NCBI GenBank assembly: GCA_934692905.1
Contig: CAKUUM010000003.1
Location: 24,452 to 88,451, forward strand
DNA length: 64,000 bases
Reading direction: 5' to 3'
Source: an uncultured Bacteroidales bacterium
GTDB lineage: Bacteria; Bacteroidota; Bacteroidia; Bacteroidales; Paludibacteraceae
The stretch's first letter is position 1. Every line of letters starts with the position of its first letter. Both the position numbers and the translations under genes were made by a program. The notes under the pieces were generated by a model. It was not told where the DNA came from and did not search any database. It worked only from the letters and a program-made list of their open reading frames with translations. Shown piece by piece: positions 28,567-38,618 of the stretch.

Positions 28567-29310
28567 ATGGATATACTGAGAACAGAACATTTAATCAAGA
28601 AATACGGCAAACGCACCGTGGTGAACGATGTGAGCATCTACCTTGAGCAGGGCGAGATTGTCGGTCTGCTTGGTCCAAACGGCGCGGGCAAGACCACAAC
28701 GTTCTACATGACCACGGGGCTCATCACCGCCAACAACGGCAAAATTTTCCTTAACGACGAGGACATCACCCGCCTCCCCATGTACGAGCGCGCCAAACGG
28801 GGCATCGGTTACCTGCCGCAGGAGGCGTCCGTCTTCCGCAAGATGACCGTGGAGGACAACATCGCCTCCGTGCTCGAGATGACCAAGTTCACCAAGGAGT
28901 ACCAGAAGCAGAAGTTGGAGCAACTCATCACCGAGTTCAACCTCGGGCACGTACGCAAGAACCTCGGTGACCGGCTTTCGGGCGGTGAACGCCGACGCAC
29001 CGAGATAGCCCGCTGCCTGGCTATCGAACCGAAATTCGTGATGCTGGACGAACCCTTCGCGGGCGTTGACCCCATCGCGGTGCAGGAAATCCAGGACGTC
29101 GTGTGGCGCTTGAAGGACAAGAACATAGGCATTCTCATCACCGACCACAACGTGGACGAGACGCTCATGATTACCGACCGCGCCTACCTGCTATTTGAAG
29201 GGAAAATCCTCTTCCACGGTACGCCCGAGGAACTCGCAGCCAACCCCATTGTCCGCAAAAACTACCTCGGACGCGACTTCGAACTCAAGAAAAAGACCCG
29301 TGTAGATTGA
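28567..29310 (+). CDS. lptB: LPS export ABC transporter ATPase LptB
   Basis: Drives lipopolysaccharide extraction from the inner membrane together with LptF and LptG. 247 residues: Walker A GPNGAGKT at 36-43, signature LSGGERRR, Walker [14 protein letters not shown], and the C-terminal NYLGRDF typical of LptB in this phylum. Other lpt genes are not adjacent. No TAnnTTTG promoter is seen in the 180-bp leader; a 24-bp palindrome lies there instead. Confidence 0.93.
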   Translation: MDILRTEHLIKKYGKRTVVNDVSIYLEQGEIVGLLGPNGAGKTTTFYMTTGLITANNGKIFLNDEDITRLPMYERAKRGIGYLPQEASVFRKMTVEDNIASVLEMTKFTKEYQKQKLEQLITEFNLGHVRKNLGDRLSGGERRRTEIARCLAIEPKFVMLDEPFAGVDPIAVQEIQDVVWRLKDKNIGILITDHNVDETLMITDRAYLLFEGKILFHGTPEELAANPIVRKNYLGRDFELKKKTRVD

Positions 29311-29313
29311 CCG

Positions 29314-29346
29314 ACGACCCGCGACAGACCCCCGATAGCCCCGCGA
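29314..29346 (-). repeat. Three-unit 11-bp periodic repeat after lptB
   Basis: Read on the minus strand: TCGCGGGGCTA, TCGGGGGTCTG, TCGCGGGTCGT, in exact 11-bp register and similar to 17625-17657 and 59399-59431. It begins 3 bp after the lptB stop. Confidence 0.6.
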
Positions 29347-29369
29347 CAAATATACCAGACCCACGCCGG

Positions 29370-29404
29370 GGACGCGGACGCTCTGCGGGGTCCCAATGAG
29401 CCCC
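29370..29404 (+). repeat. Dispersed GGACGCGGACGC element, copy 2
   Basis: GGACGCGGACGCTCTGCGGG, ending GAGCCCC; matches 2673-2706 with few differences. Same orientation relative to the window in both copies. Confidence 0.6.
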
Positions 29405-29490
29405 GTGGGCGAAATGGGGTGCTCTCTCGTCCGCGGTAATTAGGAAAATACCCGCAACACATCCCCGCACCCCTCAAAACCCGATAGCAT

Positions 29491-30459
29491 ATAAAAACAA
29501 AGACCTACATATTCCTCTTGGTGCTCTTTGCCCTCACCGCCTGCCACCGCACCCCCGACATCGAGGTGCCCGTCACGCGCTGTGCGGACATGCCTTCGCC
29601 ACGCGCCTCGGCGACTGCCTTTACGTATGCGGGTAAGGGCTACATCTTCGGCGGACGAGACTCCACGGGTACCCGCAGCAACCGCCTTTGGTGCTACGAC
29701 CCCGCGTCCGACACATGGAGCGACCTCGGCGAGACGCCGCTCCAGCCCCGCGTGCATGCTATGGCACAGGTGGCGGGCGAACACGTGTACATCGGCATGG
29801 GCTTCAACGGTTGGGCGTACAACGACCCGAGTTACCTCCGCGACTTCTGGCGGTACACCCCCGCAACGGGCGACTGGCAACGCCTTGCCGATTTCCCGAC
29901 CACCAACACCGTCCGCCCTATCCCCTACCTCATCGGCGACCGCATCTACGCCATCTATCCGTCGGGACCCGGTTTCAGTCGCGACATCAATATCTACGAC
30001 ATTCCCACCGACACGTGGACCACGCTCGAGGACGACCACCACCGCGCGAAATCCGGTCACGGAGTCTTCGGCGCTATGTGTCAAAACCGTTGTTTCCTCG
30101 GCGGCGGGTTCAACACTGCCAACCTCGACCAGTGGTGGGAAGCCGACCTCACCTCCGACCATTGGACCAAGCACCATTCTATGCCCGACGGCGCACGGTT
30201 CCTCTCGGCTTGCACCGCCAATAGCCGGTATGTCTATGTCTTCGGCGGACGCTATTGGGGTGGCGCACTCACCTCGGGGCATCTCTATGCCGATATTCTC
30301 CGTTTCTCCCCCGAAACCAACGACTGGGAGACCTGCGGCACTATGCCTTACGGCGAGGCGGAGAACCTCGTGGCTTTCACCATTGACGGGCATATCTACT
30401 TCGGCTTAGGCGAAGACATCAACGGACATATCCACTCGCAACTCTATCGTATTGAATAA
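29491..30459 (+). CDS. Kelch-repeat lipoprotein, possible AUA start
   Basis: The mature protein has about five Kelch motifs of a beta propeller (YIFGGRDS, YIGMGFNG, FLGGGFN, YVFGGRYWGG, YFGLGED). The lipoprotein signal is only complete if translation begins at ATA 29491: KTKTYIFLLVLFALTAC follows, with the lipobox Cys at residue 18. A TAG at 29485 blocks any earlier start, and no ATG lies between. The conservative start is TTG 29518 (314 codons with stop), which removes most of the signal. Either AUA is used or ATG was mutated. It overlaps the Wzi-like gene by 8 nt, so the two are probably coupled. Role unknown; propellers usually bind glycan or protein. Confidence 0.7.
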   Translation: MKTKTYIFLLVLFALTACHRTPDIEVPVTRCADMPSPRASATAFTYAGKGYIFGGRDSTGTRSNRLWCYDPASDTWSDLGETPLQPRVHAMAQVAGEHVYIGMGFNGWAYNDPSYLRDFWRYTPATGDWQRLADFPTTNTVRPIPYLIGDRIYAIYPSGPGFSRDINIYDIPTDTWTTLEDDHHRAKSGHGVFGAMCQNRCFLGGGFNTANLDQWWEADLTSDHWTKHHSMPDGARFLSACTANSRYVYVFGGRYWGGALTSGHLYADILRFSPETNDWETCGTMPYGEAENLVAFTIDGHIYFGLGEDINGHIHSQLYRIE

Positions 30460-31924
30460 GTTACGCCACATATTGCCCCTGCTCCTGCTCACCGCTTGTC
30501 CTGCCTTCGCGTGGGACTGGTGGCCGCTACCCATGGCGCATGAGGACACGGCGCGCGACACGCTCTTCTACACCGCCTCACTCAGCGGCGTGGCATCGTA
30601 TGGCTCCACCGCACCTTTCTGGTTGCAAACCAACCGCCATGGCGACATCGCTGCCTCACCGTTCAGCGGCAATCTCACAGCGGGCATCATCAAACCCGCT
30701 ACCCGTCCCAACCGTTGGTGTGACTATGACTTTGCCGTTACGCTCACGGGGCGGCTGCAAAGCCGGACCGATGCCGTGCTGCCCGCTATGAATACCCTCG
30801 GCACGGGCTACACCAACCTCGCGTATGCGCACGCGCGCCTGTACATTATTGATATCACGCTCGGAATCCAACCCGAACAATACGGAGTGCCCGACCCGCT
30901 CTTGAGCGGCGGTGGGCTGCTCTTCTCCTACAATGCCCATCCCATGCCGCAAGTGCGCATAGGCATAGACCAATGGACTGCCTTCCCCGGACTGTACGGA
31001 TATGTGGAAGTGCGCGGAGGTATCAGCCATCTCTGGCAGGCGGACAACGTCTATATCAGCAAAGGACTGGTGCACCACAAGTGGCTGGGCGGACGCATTG
31101 GCGGACGGCTGCCCGTGAACCTGAGTTACGAGTTCCACCACGTGGCGCAATGGGGCGGCTACTCGCCCAAGTACGGCGACCTCGGCAACGACTTCCACGC
31201 CTTTGTCAATGCCTTTCTTGTGCGCTCGGGCGGCAGTATGGCAAACGACCAAATCAACGCGCAAGGCAATCATATCGGCAGTCAGATACTCACGCTTGAT
31301 GTCAAGGGTGACGGCTGGAAAGTGTCGGCATATTGGAACAATATCTTTGAAGATGGACCGGTACGCTTTATCGGTTGCGGAATGAACGCGCGCGACGGCT
31401 TGTGGGGTATCAATCTTACGCAGACCCGATGGCGGTACATCAGCGGATTCACCTACGAGTTCCTCACAACCCTCGACCAATCCGGACCGTTCCACGACAA
31501 AGACGGTCTCGTTTTCGGCGGCGCGGACACCTATTACCAAAATAGTATCTACCGCAACGGTTGGAACTACTTCTACCGCACCATCGGCACGCCGTTCATC
31601 ACTTCGCCGATATACAATGCGGACGGAACCATCTACACGCTCAACCACATGGTGCAGTCGCACTTGGTGGGTGTGCGGGGCGACATTTTCGGCTATCGTT
31701 ACCGTGCCCTCTGTTCCTACACCCGCAACTACGGGTACAACAACCGTTCCCCGCACCTTCTCTCCACCGGTACGAGTCTCCTCCTTGAGGTCACCCGTCA
31801 CGTTGAGCAAGCCTGGGGCTTGGATTTCCGCATCTCTTTGGCTACCGACATCGGCACCCAGTTCGGCAATCAGTTTGGTGCCATGCTCACCATCAGCAAA
31901 TCTGGATTCATCACTTCGTGGTAG
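30452..31924 (+). CDS. Wzi-like outer-membrane beta-barrel protein
   Basis: 490 residues with a signal peptide (NKLRHILPLLLLTACPAFA). The N-terminus SGVASYGSTAPFWLQTNRHG and the alternating aromatic strands through to the end fit the capsule-assembly Wzi family of outer-membrane barrels, which tether surface polysaccharide in other bacteria. Start is TTG 30452, inside the end of the Kelch gene. It converges with the glycan cluster and overlaps its last gene by 14 nt at the 3' ends. That location supports a polysaccharide role but does not prove it. Confidence 0.72.
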   Translation: MNKLRHILPLLLLTACPAFAWDWWPLPMAHEDTARDTLFYTASLSGVASYGSTAPFWLQTNRHGDIAASPFSGNLTAGIIKPATRPNRWCDYDFAVTLTGRLQSRTDAVLPAMNTLGTGYTNLAYAHARLYIIDITLGIQPEQYGVPDPLLSGGGLLFSYNAHPMPQVRIGIDQWTAFPGLYGYVEVRGGISHLWQADNVYISKGLVHHKWLGGRIGGRLPVNLSYEFHHVAQWGGYSPKYGDLGNDFHAFVNAFLVRSGGSMANDQINAQGNHIGSQILTLDVKGDGWKVSAYWNNIFEDGPVRFIGCGMNARDGLWGINLTQTRWRYISGFTYEFLTTLDQSGPFHDKDGLVFGGADTYYQNSIYRNGWNYFYRTIGTPFITSPIYNADGTIYTLNHMVQSHLVGVRGDIFGYRYRALCSYTRNYGYNNRSPHLLSTGTSLLLEVTRHVEQAWGLDFRISLATDIGTQFGNQFGAMLTISKSGFITSW

Positions 31925-32795
31925 GCAGAAGACTATCCAACGTCATTTGGTTTACCAGTCTGCGCTCTTTGTCGCAGAACCACCCCCACTTGTTGAAATA
32001 GCGGCACATATTCACCACATGTATCCATAGCATTTTCGGGCTGTGATACGACGCCTTGGCGTGGTTGTGCACGATGGTGACGTAGGGGAAATAGATAGTT
32101 AGATAATCTCGGTGGATACGCCTTGTGAGGTCAATGTCCTCGGGGTACATAAAGAACCGCTCGTCAAACAGCCGCGCTTTCAGTACCGCTTCCGTACGTA
32201 GCAGCATGAAGCACCCGCTCAAGTAGGGTACGTTCATCATCTTGTCATATCCCGATGCCCGCAGTTCGTACCGTGCATTGCGTTTCGCCATCCAGCGTTT
32301 GGGCAGGAAACGCCGTCCGAATACGTCAAGCGGGGTAGGAAGCAACTTACACAGGTATTGTGTCTCGCCGTTGGGATACACCACGTGCGGCATCAGTTGC
32401 CCCACTTCTTGGTGGGCAGCCATAAACTCCACCATGGTGTCTATTGCCTCTTTTGTCACAAGTATGTCAGGGTTTATCACAAGGTGCATCGGCACATCGT
32501 CGTACACACTCTCTCGTATTGCGATATTGTGCGCCGCCCCGTACCCGAGGTTCTTGCCGTTGAAGATATACACTATCCGTTTTTTCGCCCTACCTTTATC
32601 CTCTGAAGCCGCATCCTCTCCACTATCCTTCCCCGTACATACTACATCCTTTTCCATGGGCAACGCCTTTGTTTCCGCAGGCGAATTGTCCACCCAGTAC
32701 ACCCGACGGGTATATTTCGACTGTAGCAGCACCTTGGTTAGCGCCGCCACTTCCTCCCATTTCGGCTGATATAGTACGATGGACACGTTGAGCAT
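31911..32795 (-). CDS. Family 2 glycosyltransferase (rhamnosyltransferase-like)
   Basis: 294 residues. GT-A fold: N-terminal MLNVSIVLYQPKWEEV, then NGKNLGYGAAHNIAI, the metal-binding region LVINPDILV, and YPEDIDLTRR of WbbL-like rhamnosyltransferases. An insertion of about 25 charged residues (near 45-70, KDSGEDAASEDKGRAKK) is unusual. Last gene of the minus-strand glycan cluster, directly following the other GT2 gene with no spacer. Donor sugar unknown; rmlB in the window would allow a dTDP-sugar. Confidence 0.85.
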   Translation of the reverse strand: MLNVSIVLYQPKWEEVAALTKVLLQSKYTRRVYWVDNSPAETKALPMEKDVVCTGKDSGEDAASEDKGRAKKRIVYIFNGKNLGYGAAHNIAIRESVYDDVPMHLVINPDILVTKEAIDTMVEFMAAHQEVGQLMPHVVYPNGETQYLCKLLPTPLDVFGRRFLPKRWMAKRNARYELRASGYDKMMNVPYLSGCFMLLRTEAVLKARLFDERFFMYPEDIDLTRRIHRDYLTIYFPYVTIVHNHAKASYHSPKMLWIHVVNMCRYFNKWGWFCDKERRLVNQMTLDSLLPTTK

Positions 32796-33539
32796 TTACC
32801 GAAGAAACTGACGGATTTTACGGACATTCTTCAAGAATACGGTCACCACACCTGCACCCACATGATTATTATGCAATGCCCGTACGTCTTCGCAACTTTT
32901 GGACAGCAAAGCATGGCAGTTACGGTTGCTTGCACCACCCATACTCATACGGACAAGAATTTCAGGAACGTACATAATGTGATAAGGGCGCATCAGCACA
33001 CGCAACATAAAGTCATAGTCTGCCGATATGCGGAATGTCTCGTCGTATTTGCCCATCTCATCATACACGCTGCGGAGACAATAAAAAGTAGGGTGGGCTG
33101 GCATCCAACCGAATTTCAGGCTGCTGCGGCGAAAGGTATTGCTACGCCAGTAGCGCACCACGGAACCCGTGGTGTTACAATACACAAGGTCGCCATACAC
33201 GACTTGGGCATTGGCATCGGAGAATGCCTTCACAATGGTTGCTATTGTATCCGGGCTTGCCAATACATCATCGGAATTCAGAATACCTATCACATCACCT
33301 GTAGCCAGACCAATCCCTTTGTTGATGGCATTGTAGATACCGGCATCCTTTTCCGAAACATAGCGGACATACGATTTCCCTCGGGCATAGGCTTGAATGA
33401 TAGACAACGTGCCGTCCGTCGAGGCACCGTCTACGATAATATGCTCAATATCTGTGTAATTCTGTGTTTCGACACTACGGAGAGTATTAGGGAGTGTGGT
33501 GGCACTATTGTATGTAATAGTAATAATACTAACTCGCAT
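32796..33539 (-). CDS. Family 2 glycosyltransferase
   Basis: 247 residues from ATG 33539 (MRVSIITITYNSATTL). GT2 features: VDGASTDGTL, SEKDAGIYNAINKG, and NSDDVL as the DxD-type metal site. The similarity to WcaA/colanic-type transferases is general. The open frame continues upstream to 33617 but would overlap the GT4 gene by more than 70 nt, so the internal ATG is preferred. Confidence 0.86.
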   Translation of the reverse strand: MRVSIITITYNSATTLPNTLRSVETQNYTDIEHIIVDGASTDGTLSIIQAYARGKSYVRYVSEKDAGIYNAINKGIGLATGDVIGILNSDDVLASPDTIATIVKAFSDANAQVVYGDLVYCNTTGSVVRYWRSNTFRRSSLKFGWMPAHPTFYCLRSVYDEMGKYDETFRISADYDFMLRVLMRPYHIMYVPEILVRMSMGGASNRNCHALLSKSCEDVRALHNNHVGAGVVTVFLKNVRKIRQFLR

Positions 33540-33543
33540 ATAT

Positions 33544-34599
33544 TCAATGATATAAAACAGAACGATAAAAATCAATCGTGTCTCTATATGTATTATCCCA
33601 TGAGAAACGTCGGGCATTCATAAATCCCTTTTGCCGTAATGGTTCCATCGGTATTTGCCCGTTGCGCAGTTGGTTGACCAAACTGCTCATTTCATCAATC
33701 AATACGTTTGACGGCTTGTGAGGTACCAGCAAAGCCGAGCCTTGTGCTATTTCCGATAAGGAAGAGGTATCTTGGCAGATAACAGGGCACCCCGCTTTCT
33801 GTGCCTCTATGACAGGAATACCAAATCCTTCGTAATCAGAAGGATATATCAGGCACAGAGCCTCATTGTAGTACTTGTTCAGAGCCTCATTGGGCAGGTT
33901 GGAGACTGCTCTGTATTGGTGTCGTCCTAAGGCTTGGTTCAGGTATCGTTCTTCATCGGAGGTAAGCGGACTGCCGATAATCACCAACTCGGAATGGGTA
34001 CGCTGTGCCACCCCCACAGCCACATCAAAGCGTTTGTATGCGGCAGCACGGTTACCCACGAAGAGAAGAAATTCCTTCTTCTCCACTTTGGGTAGCGGTA
34101 TGAAATGTTTCCCGACGCCATTGTATATCACACGTACCTTATCCTCTTGCAGGTGCGGATAGCAGGCCAGCAAATCGCGTTTGGTATTCTCTGATACGCA
34201 AATTACGCCGGCACTATGTGCCAACGCATACCGTTCTTGTGCTATGTGGACTGCCTTGGGCAGTCCGCTGCGGTAGTGGTGATAGGTGAGGTCGTGTATG
34301 GTTGTGATATTCTGTATGTTATCTTGCGTTAATATGCGGAAATACGAAGAATGAAAAATGGTATTATCCTTCACTTGATATGCCGGTTGCCTGTATCTTT
34401 CCAACATTCGCATGGGCAAGGTTAACGCATCTTCACTTAAATCTAACGCTTGTCTGCACACATTCAGAGAAGGATAATCCAATATGGTCTTCTGATAGGA
34501 ACTATCCTTTATGGCACGGTTCAAGAGTTCTTGCCAAACCACGCTTATACCGCCTGCTTTTTGTAGTGCGAAGATTATATTATCGAATACTACGTGCAT
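33544..34599 (-). CDS. Family 4 glycosyltransferase
   Basis: 351 residues, GT-B fold. N-terminal FALQKAGGISVVWQELL binds acceptor; the C-terminal donor site shows FVGNRAAAYKRFD and YPSDYEGFGIPVIEAQKAG with the paired Glu residues of retaining GT4 enzymes. It overlaps the preceding GT4 gene by 20 nt. Acts in assembly of the repeat unit; sugar unknown. Confidence 0.88.
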   Translation of the reverse strand: MHVVFDNIIFALQKAGGISVVWQELLNRAIKDSSYQKTILDYPSLNVCRQALDLSEDALTLPMRMLERYRQPAYQVKDNTIFHSSYFRILTQDNIQNITTIHDLTYHHYRSGLPKAVHIAQERYALAHSAGVICVSENTKRDLLACYPHLQEDKVRVIYNGVGKHFIPLPKVEKKEFLLFVGNRAAAYKRFDVAVGVAQRTHSELVIIGSPLTSDEERYLNQALGRHQYRAVSNLPNEALNKYYNEALCLIYPSDYEGFGIPVIEAQKAGCPVICQDTSSLSEIAQGSALLVPHKPSNVLIDEMSSLVNQLRNGQIPMEPLRQKGFMNARRFSWDNTYRDTIDFYRSVLYH

Positions 34600-35758
34600 A
34601 CGTATCTTTTGCTTCTTGGATAAGCGTTATCCACTGGTTCATTATCACTTGTTCGGAGAAATGTACTTGTGCATATTCCTTGGCGATACGACCGGTTTGG
34701 TTACGCAATTCCTCATTTTCTATCATCCGGGTTATAGCGTTTGCCAAAGCCTGTATATCTCCATTGGGCACCAGTATGCCTCTGCTGTCGGACAACAACT
34801 CTGCCGGACCGTGTGGGCAGTCAAACGCCACGCATGGCAATCCGCACCACATAGCCTCTATCAGAGCCAACGGAAGGCCCTCGTAGCGCGAAGGCAATAC
34901 GAACAACGAAGCAGCCTGATACTCAGCGGTCACGGACTTTGTGGCACCTGTCATTTCTACATAGTTATCCAATTGCAACCTATGCACTTGTGATTGCAAT
35001 GCTTCAGCCTGTTCACCCGCCCCTACAATGCGCAGCGTCCATGGAGGATATTGAAGGTGCACCATGGCAAACGCATCTATCAGACGATCCACTCCTTTTT
35101 CTCTATGCAGCCTTCCTACAGACAATATCCGTTTGTTGTACCGGGTTGGAACTGGCAACTCCACACTATCCAAACAGCATGGATTGGGGATGCACCGCAC
35201 ATTTTTACAGCCGTCGTTTTCCCACTCTTGCTTGTCACTCTCTGTCAAAACAACAAAATAAGGTAAATCCCGTACTGCTCTCACCAACTGCTGCACACGA
35301 ATGTGTCCCAACAGACTCCATATTGCTCCGGTGTGATACGCCTCTATCAACAGCCTGCGCTGGTTCTTCGAAAAGTGAGTCTCGGCAATAGTGGCGCATG
35401 GTAATTCCGACAGGAAAGCAATCTCTTTACCGCACAATGAAATACATACATCTACCTCGTTCTCTCTAATATACCTGATTAACAGTTTCTTGTACTGCTT
35501 CATTTTGCATTGGTGTCCCCACCATTTTGCTGGCAAAGGACGTGCAAAATCAGCATCGAAATCTATATTCAATTCTTGTATCTTGATACCCTCTGCCAAG
35601 TGGAAATAGCACACGCTTTTCCCTTGCGGTACAACTTCTGTTGTCAATATAGTAATATGGTGGCATGTATTCCTTGCCAGATGGTTTGCTTTCTGACAAA
35701 GCACACGTTCCATACCGCCGGAGTTGTACAATTGAGGTATACAGTACAAGACATTCAT
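34580..35758 (-). CDS. Family 4 glycosyltransferase
   Basis: 392 residues, GT-B fold. PQLYNSGGMERVL at the N-terminus, SVGRLHREKGVDRLIDAF and PSRYEGLPLALIEAMWCGLP in the donor half (E-x7-E motif). The start overlaps the polymerase gene stop by 4 nt. Confidence 0.9.
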   Translation of the reverse strand: MNVLYCIPQLYNSGGMERVLCQKANHLARNTCHHITILTTEVVPQGKSVCYFHLAEGIKIQELNIDFDADFARPLPAKWWGHQCKMKQYKKLLIRYIRENEVDVCISLCGKEIAFLSELPCATIAETHFSKNQRRLLIEAYHTGAIWSLLGHIRVQQLVRAVRDLPYFVVLTESDKQEWENDGCKNVRCIPNPCCLDSVELPVPTRYNKRILSVGRLHREKGVDRLIDAFAMVHLQYPPWTLRIVGAGEQAEALQSQVHRLQLDNYVEMTGATKSVTAEYQAASLFVLPSRYEGLPLALIEAMWCGLPCVAFDCPHGPAELLSDSRGILVPNGDIQALANAITRMIENEELRNQTGRIAKEYAQVHFSEQVIMNQWITLIQEAKDTYARSIR

Positions 35759-37146
35759 GGCTGTCTTTTCTTACTCAATAGTTTGTTACACAAAGTATTA
35801 TACGCATCACGTACATCTTTCCAACGGATAGTCAATGTATTGACCATCCATACAATCAGCAATGTCCATAGCAGGACACGTGGAGGAAATAGTATCGGGG
35901 CACGTGTATAGAACACCGAATAGGAAACCAGCAAGTAGTAAATCACGTATGCGTATATGTTGTAGGCAGAAGCATAATACGATTCCTTAACCGCCCAACC
36001 GATACAAAACATACTCACCGCCACTCCAATGTAGCCGAAACTACGGAAGGCATCACCTATCATATTGCACCCCAATCCCCATGTGGCACCTGCACCCATA
36101 CGCAGATAAGTGGTCAAATCCTGTGCGCACAACAATTCATAAGGCTCTTGTGTCCACTCCACAATATGTTTCGCCATGCCGGGGATGGGCGTTGCCAAAT
36201 CAATCAGCATGCCATGAAAATGCGTATAAGCGTGATGTTCCGCATAGTCCACAAGCACATACAGATTTCGCCCGTTGATGGTCAAGTCAAAGAACATATC
36301 CGGCAAATGGTTTATCTTCAGATGCTTCAACTGATACAGCCAATCATGTTCACCGCGCAGTTCCATCATCAGGAACAATACCGTTACTCCCAACAACGTA
36401 ATACACGCTATCTCCCATATCCGGAATCGCCGCACATTATTATTCCAGCCTGTCAGTAGTATCAGCATGATTGCCAATGACATAGAACGCGAACCCGTAC
36501 TGAGCACCAATAGCAGACATACCCCTATCGTCAGCAAATAAAACCACCATTTGGTACGAGGCATACGAAATACGAACATGGCTACCAGATATGCCGATAG
36601 AGCAAAGATAACGTTGAAATACGAATACAAGCCCACATCCTTGATATTCCCGCCACCTGCATATACATCACGCATAGCAGTCCAACCACCGAAAATCAAG
36701 TATCCTGCAAAAGCCCCCACCATAATGCTGAAGAAACACAGATATTGGTTCATTGTAATGTGGAAGGTTGGCGTCATAGGCTCTTCACGTTTCATACGGA
36801 ACCATTTGGTCAGCCCCAACATATAAAATGCATAACCCAGATAGGCGATGGCAGTAGCACGTGAAATAACCAACTTGTTCCATTTCATCCAGAAGAAACC
36901 ATAATCGGGGTCGCTTTCGTAATAGAATACAGGATATGAAAAATTCACAAAGAAGAACGCTACACAGAAGAAGAACTCAAAGCCCAACTTGTTCTTGCGG
37001 CCATTGCAACACAAGTACAATACGTTCTGCACGAGGAATGTTCCGACTACCGTATGCACAAAAGCAGCGTCATACCCGTTGGGCGCAATCACGCAGAATA
37101 CGATAGACGCTATGGCGCACACTATATTGATAATCATCATCTCCAT
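35755..37146 (-). CDS. O-antigen/polysaccharide polymerase (Wzy-like)
   Basis: 463 residues with about ten to twelve hydrophobic membrane segments and a larger hydrophilic loop around residues 290-330, the usual layout of Wzy polymerases, which link repeat units in the periplasm. Wzy proteins have little sequence conservation, so the call rests on topology and on its position next to a flippase and four glycosyltransferases. It overlaps the flippase gene by 10 nt. Confidence 0.75.
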   Translation of the reverse strand: MEMMIINIVCAIASIVFCVIAPNGYDAAFVHTVVGTFLVQNVLYLCCNGRKNKLGFEFFFCVAFFFVNFSYPVFYYESDPDYGFFWMKWNKLVISRATAIAYLGYAFYMLGLTKWFRMKREEPMTPTFHITMNQYLCFFSIMVGAFAGYLIFGGWTAMRDVYAGGGNIKDVGLYSYFNVIFALSAYLVAMFVFRMPRTKWWFYLLTIGVCLLLVLSTGSRSMSLAIMLILLTGWNNNVRRFRIWEIACITLLGVTVLFLMMELRGEHDWLYQLKHLKINHLPDMFFDLTINGRNLYVLVDYAEHHAYTHFHGMLIDLATPIPGMAKHIVEWTQEPYELLCAQDLTTYLRMGAGATWGLGCNMIGDAFRSFGYIGVAVSMFCIGWAVKESYYASAYNIYAYVIYYLLVSYSVFYTRAPILFPPRVLLWTLLIVWMVNTLTIRWKDVRDAYNTLCNKLLSKKRQP

Positions 37147-38465
37147 GTCCCTCGCACTTCCAACAGATGTTTACGTCTTGTCACAATCGTACAAAATACC
37201 ACTTCCGCCAAGCCGGACAACACCAGCCCAACCACTACCGCATACACCGAAGGTGCTGTCATCAACCATATTACCGATACCGACAAGCACACCACCATCG
37301 AAATCAACTGGTTGATGGTCACCAGGTAACTGTTGCCGCTCGGTATAAAAATGAAATTGATATACGCTGTTCCTAACATCCAAAACAGTATCGTTAAACT
37401 CAGCAACACACTCACAGGGTATGCACCAAGTAAACTCTCTCCCGCAAACAGCAATACTATCCATCGACCTGTAGCAGCCAATAGTGCTACTACTATCAGG
37501 CTCAACACTACTTCAGACCGCATAATCTTCTTGATAGCCGAACTTGATTGCTCCACCACTACTTTGGGATAGAGTGCGTTGTTCATCTGCAACAGCAAGA
37601 TGCGCGGTACCGTAACTATCTTGTTGGCAAGGTCATATACTGCCACATTCGCCATACCCAAAAAGCCTCCGACCAGCAATACAATGCCCTGCTCTTTCAC
37701 TATCCCCATTGCATTTGTCAAAAAGAACGGTAGAGCCTCCCTGTAATAACTCCTGCAACGTGCAGGATGCACAAACCGTATGATTATCTGGTCTTTGTAT
37801 CGTATTATCAACCATGCTGCCATGCCTCCTATTACACTTGTCAGTGAAGAAATCAACATAAAGAGCCACACATCCGCAGGAGTCTTTACCCAAACAAAGA
37901 TAAACGGTAACGAACACACTTTAGCCACTACTTGTACGATGGTCACCACTCGCATTCGTTGGATGCCTTGGAAATACCACTGCGGAAACAGAATGCATGT
38001 TAGTGTTTGGATAAATGCTATACTGAATATCAGGTTGTTATCCCTCATCATAGGCACATAGTATAGTAGCACAATATATACAGCCAGCACTGCTATCTCC
38101 ACGCCCGTTTTGGCCGTTTGTACACACGAGAGGACATCACCTATAGCCGCTTTTTGCTCCTCACTCAGCACTTTCTTTCCTCGTATATTCGTCCCAACTA
38201 TCTCTGCCACTTTCTTGGCATTTGGCAAATCAAACCCGAAATTCACAACTGCCATCACAATCGCCATCATAGACCATGCGTATGCGTACAAACCATACCC
38301 TTCAGCCCCCAACCTGCGTATCAAAAATGGATAGATAATCAAATAAAAGCACATATTCAACACCTGTAGCAAGGTCATGAATACGTAATTCTCCGCCACT
38401 TTGGTATTCTCGTACCAAAGGGTACGTAGCCTGTCTCTACTCAATAGTTTCGCCACACTACCCAT
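37137..38465 (-). CDS. Polysaccharide flippase (Wzx-like)
   Basis: 442 residues with about 12 membrane segments. The N-terminal pattern FLIRRLGAEGYGLYAYAWSM is typical of the MOP-family polysaccharide exporters that flip lipid-linked repeat units. First gene of the glycan cluster; the cluster promoter lies 14 bp upstream of the start codon. The whole cluster (31911-38465) contains a flippase, a polymerase and four glycosyltransferases but no initiating transferase or nucleotide-sugar enzymes. Confidence 0.88.
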   Translation of the reverse strand: MGSVAKLLSRDRLRTLWYENTKVAENYVFMTLLQVLNMCFYLIIYPFLIRRLGAEGYGLYAYAWSMMAIVMAVVNFGFDLPNAKKVAEIVGTNIRGKKVLSEEQKAAIGDVLSCVQTAKTGVEIAVLAVYIVLLYYVPMMRDNNLIFSIAFIQTLTCILFPQWYFQGIQRMRVVTIVQVVAKVCSLPFIFVWVKTPADVWLFMLISSLTSVIGGMAAWLIIRYKDQIIIRFVHPARCRSYYREALPFFLTNAMGIVKEQGIVLLVGGFLGMANVAVYDLANKIVTVPRILLLQMNNALYPKVVVEQSSSAIKKIMRSEVVLSLIVVALLAATGRWIVLLFAGESLLGAYPVSVLLSLTILFWMLGTAYINFIFIPSGNSYLVTINQLISMVVCLSVSVIWLMTAPSVYAVVVGLVLSGLAEVVFCTIVTRRKHLLEVRGTWR

Positions 38466-38478
38466 CTAATAAACTTGA

Positions 38479-38509
38479 CAAAGGTAATACTTTTTTTTTA
38501 CGTATACAA
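38479..38509 (-). promoter_or_regulatory. Promoter of the glycan cluster
   Basis: Minus-strand TTG (38507-38509), 20 bp, TACCTTTG (38479-38486), close to the flippase ATG, implying a very short leader. A run of nine to ten A lies in the spacer. Confidence 0.7.
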
Positions 38510-38618
38510 TATGTTTGAAATTTTATCCCTTCCTCTCTGCCATTCTGTCAGCCCGTTCAACTCGGCACACTATTTGCACGTCAGTTTATAAAACAGAAAC
38601 AAACTAAATCATCGCATT

